Positions 62,120-64,000 of a DNA stretch of 64,000 bases are shown one piece after another. The DNA is from Mytilus galloprovincialis (Eukaryota; Mollusca; Bivalvia; Mytilida; Mytilidae), in the NCBI RefSeq assembly GCF_965363235.1, contig NC_134846.1, forward strand, positions 60,439,121 through 60,503,120. The letters run 5' to 3'. The position numbers and the translations under genes were made by a program. Each line of letters begins with the position of its first letter. Position 1 is the stretch's first letter. Below the pieces are notes generated by a model. It made no database searches. It was not told the DNA's origin and saw nothing but the letters and a program-made list of their open reading frames with translations.

Positions 62120-64000
62120 GTACAAATATAAATGGCATTTACAAAATAGAGCCTCAGGTCTACTTGCTCCGATGATTGGAAGCGTTTGATATTTGTCAGA
62201 TTGTATGGACTTCCACTTCTTAAATTTGCATTTGAGCTCGTTTTTTGGAATTCATTCTACTCCTAAAAAATTTCATCAAAGAAACAAGGCGAAAAATTTT
62301 GTACGCTAGACTCTCAATTGTCTAAAAGACTCTTCATTGCTGTTCAAAATAAAAAGGGTCAAACGCCAAATAAAGTGCAATTGGTAAGAACTGGTAGCAA
62401 AGTTCCATTGCATTACTTTGATAAAAGTAGCCAATAGCTTATCATACGTCATATATGATTGATTTTCATAGTTTTCCTACTAACACGAAAACGAGAAAAG
62501 GTTTAATATAGAGGTAGGAGATAACAAAAGGACATTGAAACTTATATTCAAGGCAAACAAGCTTTGAAAGAGAGGAACGAAAGATACCAGAGGGAAAGTC
62601 AAACTCATGGATAGAAAATAAACTGACAACGCCATGGTTAAAAATAAAAGGAAAAAACAGACAAATAATAGTACAGAAGACACAACATAGATAACTAAAG
62701 ATTAAGCAACACAAACCCCACCAAAAACTTGGAGTGATCTCAGGCGCTCCGGAAGGGTAAGCAGACCAAGCTCCACATGTGGCAGCCGTCGTGTTGCTTA
62801 TGTTGTTACAAATCCGTTAAATAGTCTATTTCGGTAGGTCACATTCGTGAAAATGGAAGGGTATTGTAGTTTCGACAAAATGAACATATCCGATATCATC
62901 TGTAAAACGGTTATTCCATAACGGGCAACCAACTCGTGATGGCGTCCGTAAAATTTGAAAATGATATGAAAAACGACGAGAAGACAAATAACAGTTTACA
63001 AAACAAAGTCCAAACAATGCGATCATCACCAAAGCCAGGTGCCCTTAAGAGTAAGTAGATCCTGTTTCACTTGTGGCACCATCGTATTGTTCATAGAAGT
63101 ACATATTCCCGGGATAAGTCTAATTCAGTGATATCACACTCGAGGAAAAGAGGACTTTATTGTGACTTTATTATGACACGTGAAAACCCCTTTTAAGATA
63201 GTCTGAAAGTGACTGAACACAAAGGTAATTTTGATATATGGTTTATTTAAGGAATGACTGTAATATTTTTTCTGTCTATGAAGAAATAACATTAAAAATG
63301 TGGTGCACACTGAAAAACCCGCGTAGCGGGTCATTTAAAGTGTGCACCTACTTTTTATGTTATTTCGAATAGGCAGAAAAAATATTACAGTCATTTCTTA
63401 TAATTTAATTCTTAAAACCATTTTAAACCGGAGTAAATCATGAAAAAACGTTAATGACGTCACGGTCACATGACAAAATTATGTCTATGGGCTAATAAAC
63501 AAAACGACGTCAACCAATCAGAAGACACGTTACATCCAAAATTAAATTATACCGCAATAGCATATTTTTTGTTTCCTTTATTAACCAAAATATAGTATAA
63601 AAGTGATATTTCATTTGATGTCGATTTCATATCACGCTACTACTTACAATATGGGGGTAGTTAATGATGGAAAGTAAGGTTATGTTTGTATGTCCCCTTA
63701 TTGTACCTATTTTCAGCTCTGCTGCTACATAATAATAAAACATATCAACTTGTTTGTATTCGGCACGAAACTGTTGAATGACCTGGTAAACCTTACCCAT
63801 CCTGAGTGTATAATCCTCATTGAATTTGATTTATATAGATATAATATTGTATATTTATGCGCATGCATTTGACATAGTTTTTAATTATATGTCATAAAAA
63901 AAACTTCGAACAAACAACACTTGTTATTGTCGATTACTAATTTTCTTCTTGTTTGGGAAAATCCAAAAGTGAGATATATTATAGATTTTGCTATTACAGT
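62120..64000. other. Last stretch: repeats, probably intron of the polycystin-like gene
   Basis: 62480-63180 is a dispersed-repeat region (see 53110). 63250-63399 is a fold-back element listed separately. No exon with family features was recognised after 62115, although the gene should continue. Confidence 0.5.
63250..63399. mobile_element. Fold-back element with CCCGCGTAGCGGG centre
   Basis: The left arm GGAATGACTGTAATATTTTT ... GTGGTGCACAC pairs with GTGTGCACCTACTTTTTATG ... AATATTACAGTCATTTCTT. The ~60-bp arms surround a loop that itself holds the short hairpin CCCGC-GTA-GCGGG. No coding capacity. Confidence 0.75.

Overview
The window looks like bivalve mollusc nuclear DNA, most likely a mussel of the Mytilus type. 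It is AT-rich, its genes have many short exons with GT-AG introns, and it is full of dispersed repeats that I recognise as common in Mytilus sequence (recalled, not searched). Four protein-coding loci are supported, all on the + strand. Exon limits were read by eye from splice consensus, reading phase and family conservation, so single-base errors are possible.

Layout. 1-3280: repeats, including a perfect 116-bp palindrome. 3281-11962: six exons of TYW3 (wybutosine synthesis in tRNA-Phe); the first coding exon is not seen. Two of its introns hold large minisatellites: 57 bp x about 50, and 73 bp x about 26. The 57-bp unit is a multiple of three and so creates a spurious 915-codon open frame. 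12637-14448: a third minisatellite, of about 53-58 bp, in which almost every unit carries a splice acceptor and a GTGAGT-type donor around the same 16-17 nt. 14579-14994 and 19203-19790: inverted-repeat elements flanked by TTAA.

16415-32834: a tandem cluster of three secreted glutathione peroxidase copies. The first is a pseudogene in which selenocysteine has become serine. GPx-A (20674-22672) and GPx-B (31012-32834) are three-exon selenoprotein genes with an in-frame TGA at residue 67 of GPx-A (66 of GPx-B). They share a promoter block with a palindrome resembling a Maf recognition element, and a conserved 3' UTR block with a SECIS-like hairpin. Both have Asp where the family has its catalytic Gln. 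Between A and B lies a three-layer nest: an old APE-type LINE on the minus strand, split by a fold-back DNA element (24165-27870, target duplication AAATAT) whose ends are arrays of a CCAAACGTGTCC motif, itself invaded by a 5'-truncated LINE with an intact reverse-transcriptase frame.

37655 to beyond 62115: the 5' part of a polycystin-1 family gene, at least 21 exons and about 1,970 codons so far. Domain order is signal peptide, WSC, PKD, a Cys-rich stretch, a series of PKD domains, then REJ. The GPS, PLAT and transmembrane parts would lie beyond the window. One of its introns holds a 457-bp tandem duplication with one mismatch seen.

The genes are not functionally linked as far as the sequence shows: a tRNA-modification enzyme, an antioxidant enzyme cluster and a large extracellular receptor/channel-like protein. 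I found no convincing tRNA, rRNA or CRISPR. The strongest observations are the GPx active-site change with its shared regulatory elements, the nested fold-back element, the micro-exon-like minisatellite and the duplicated splice acceptor in TYW3.
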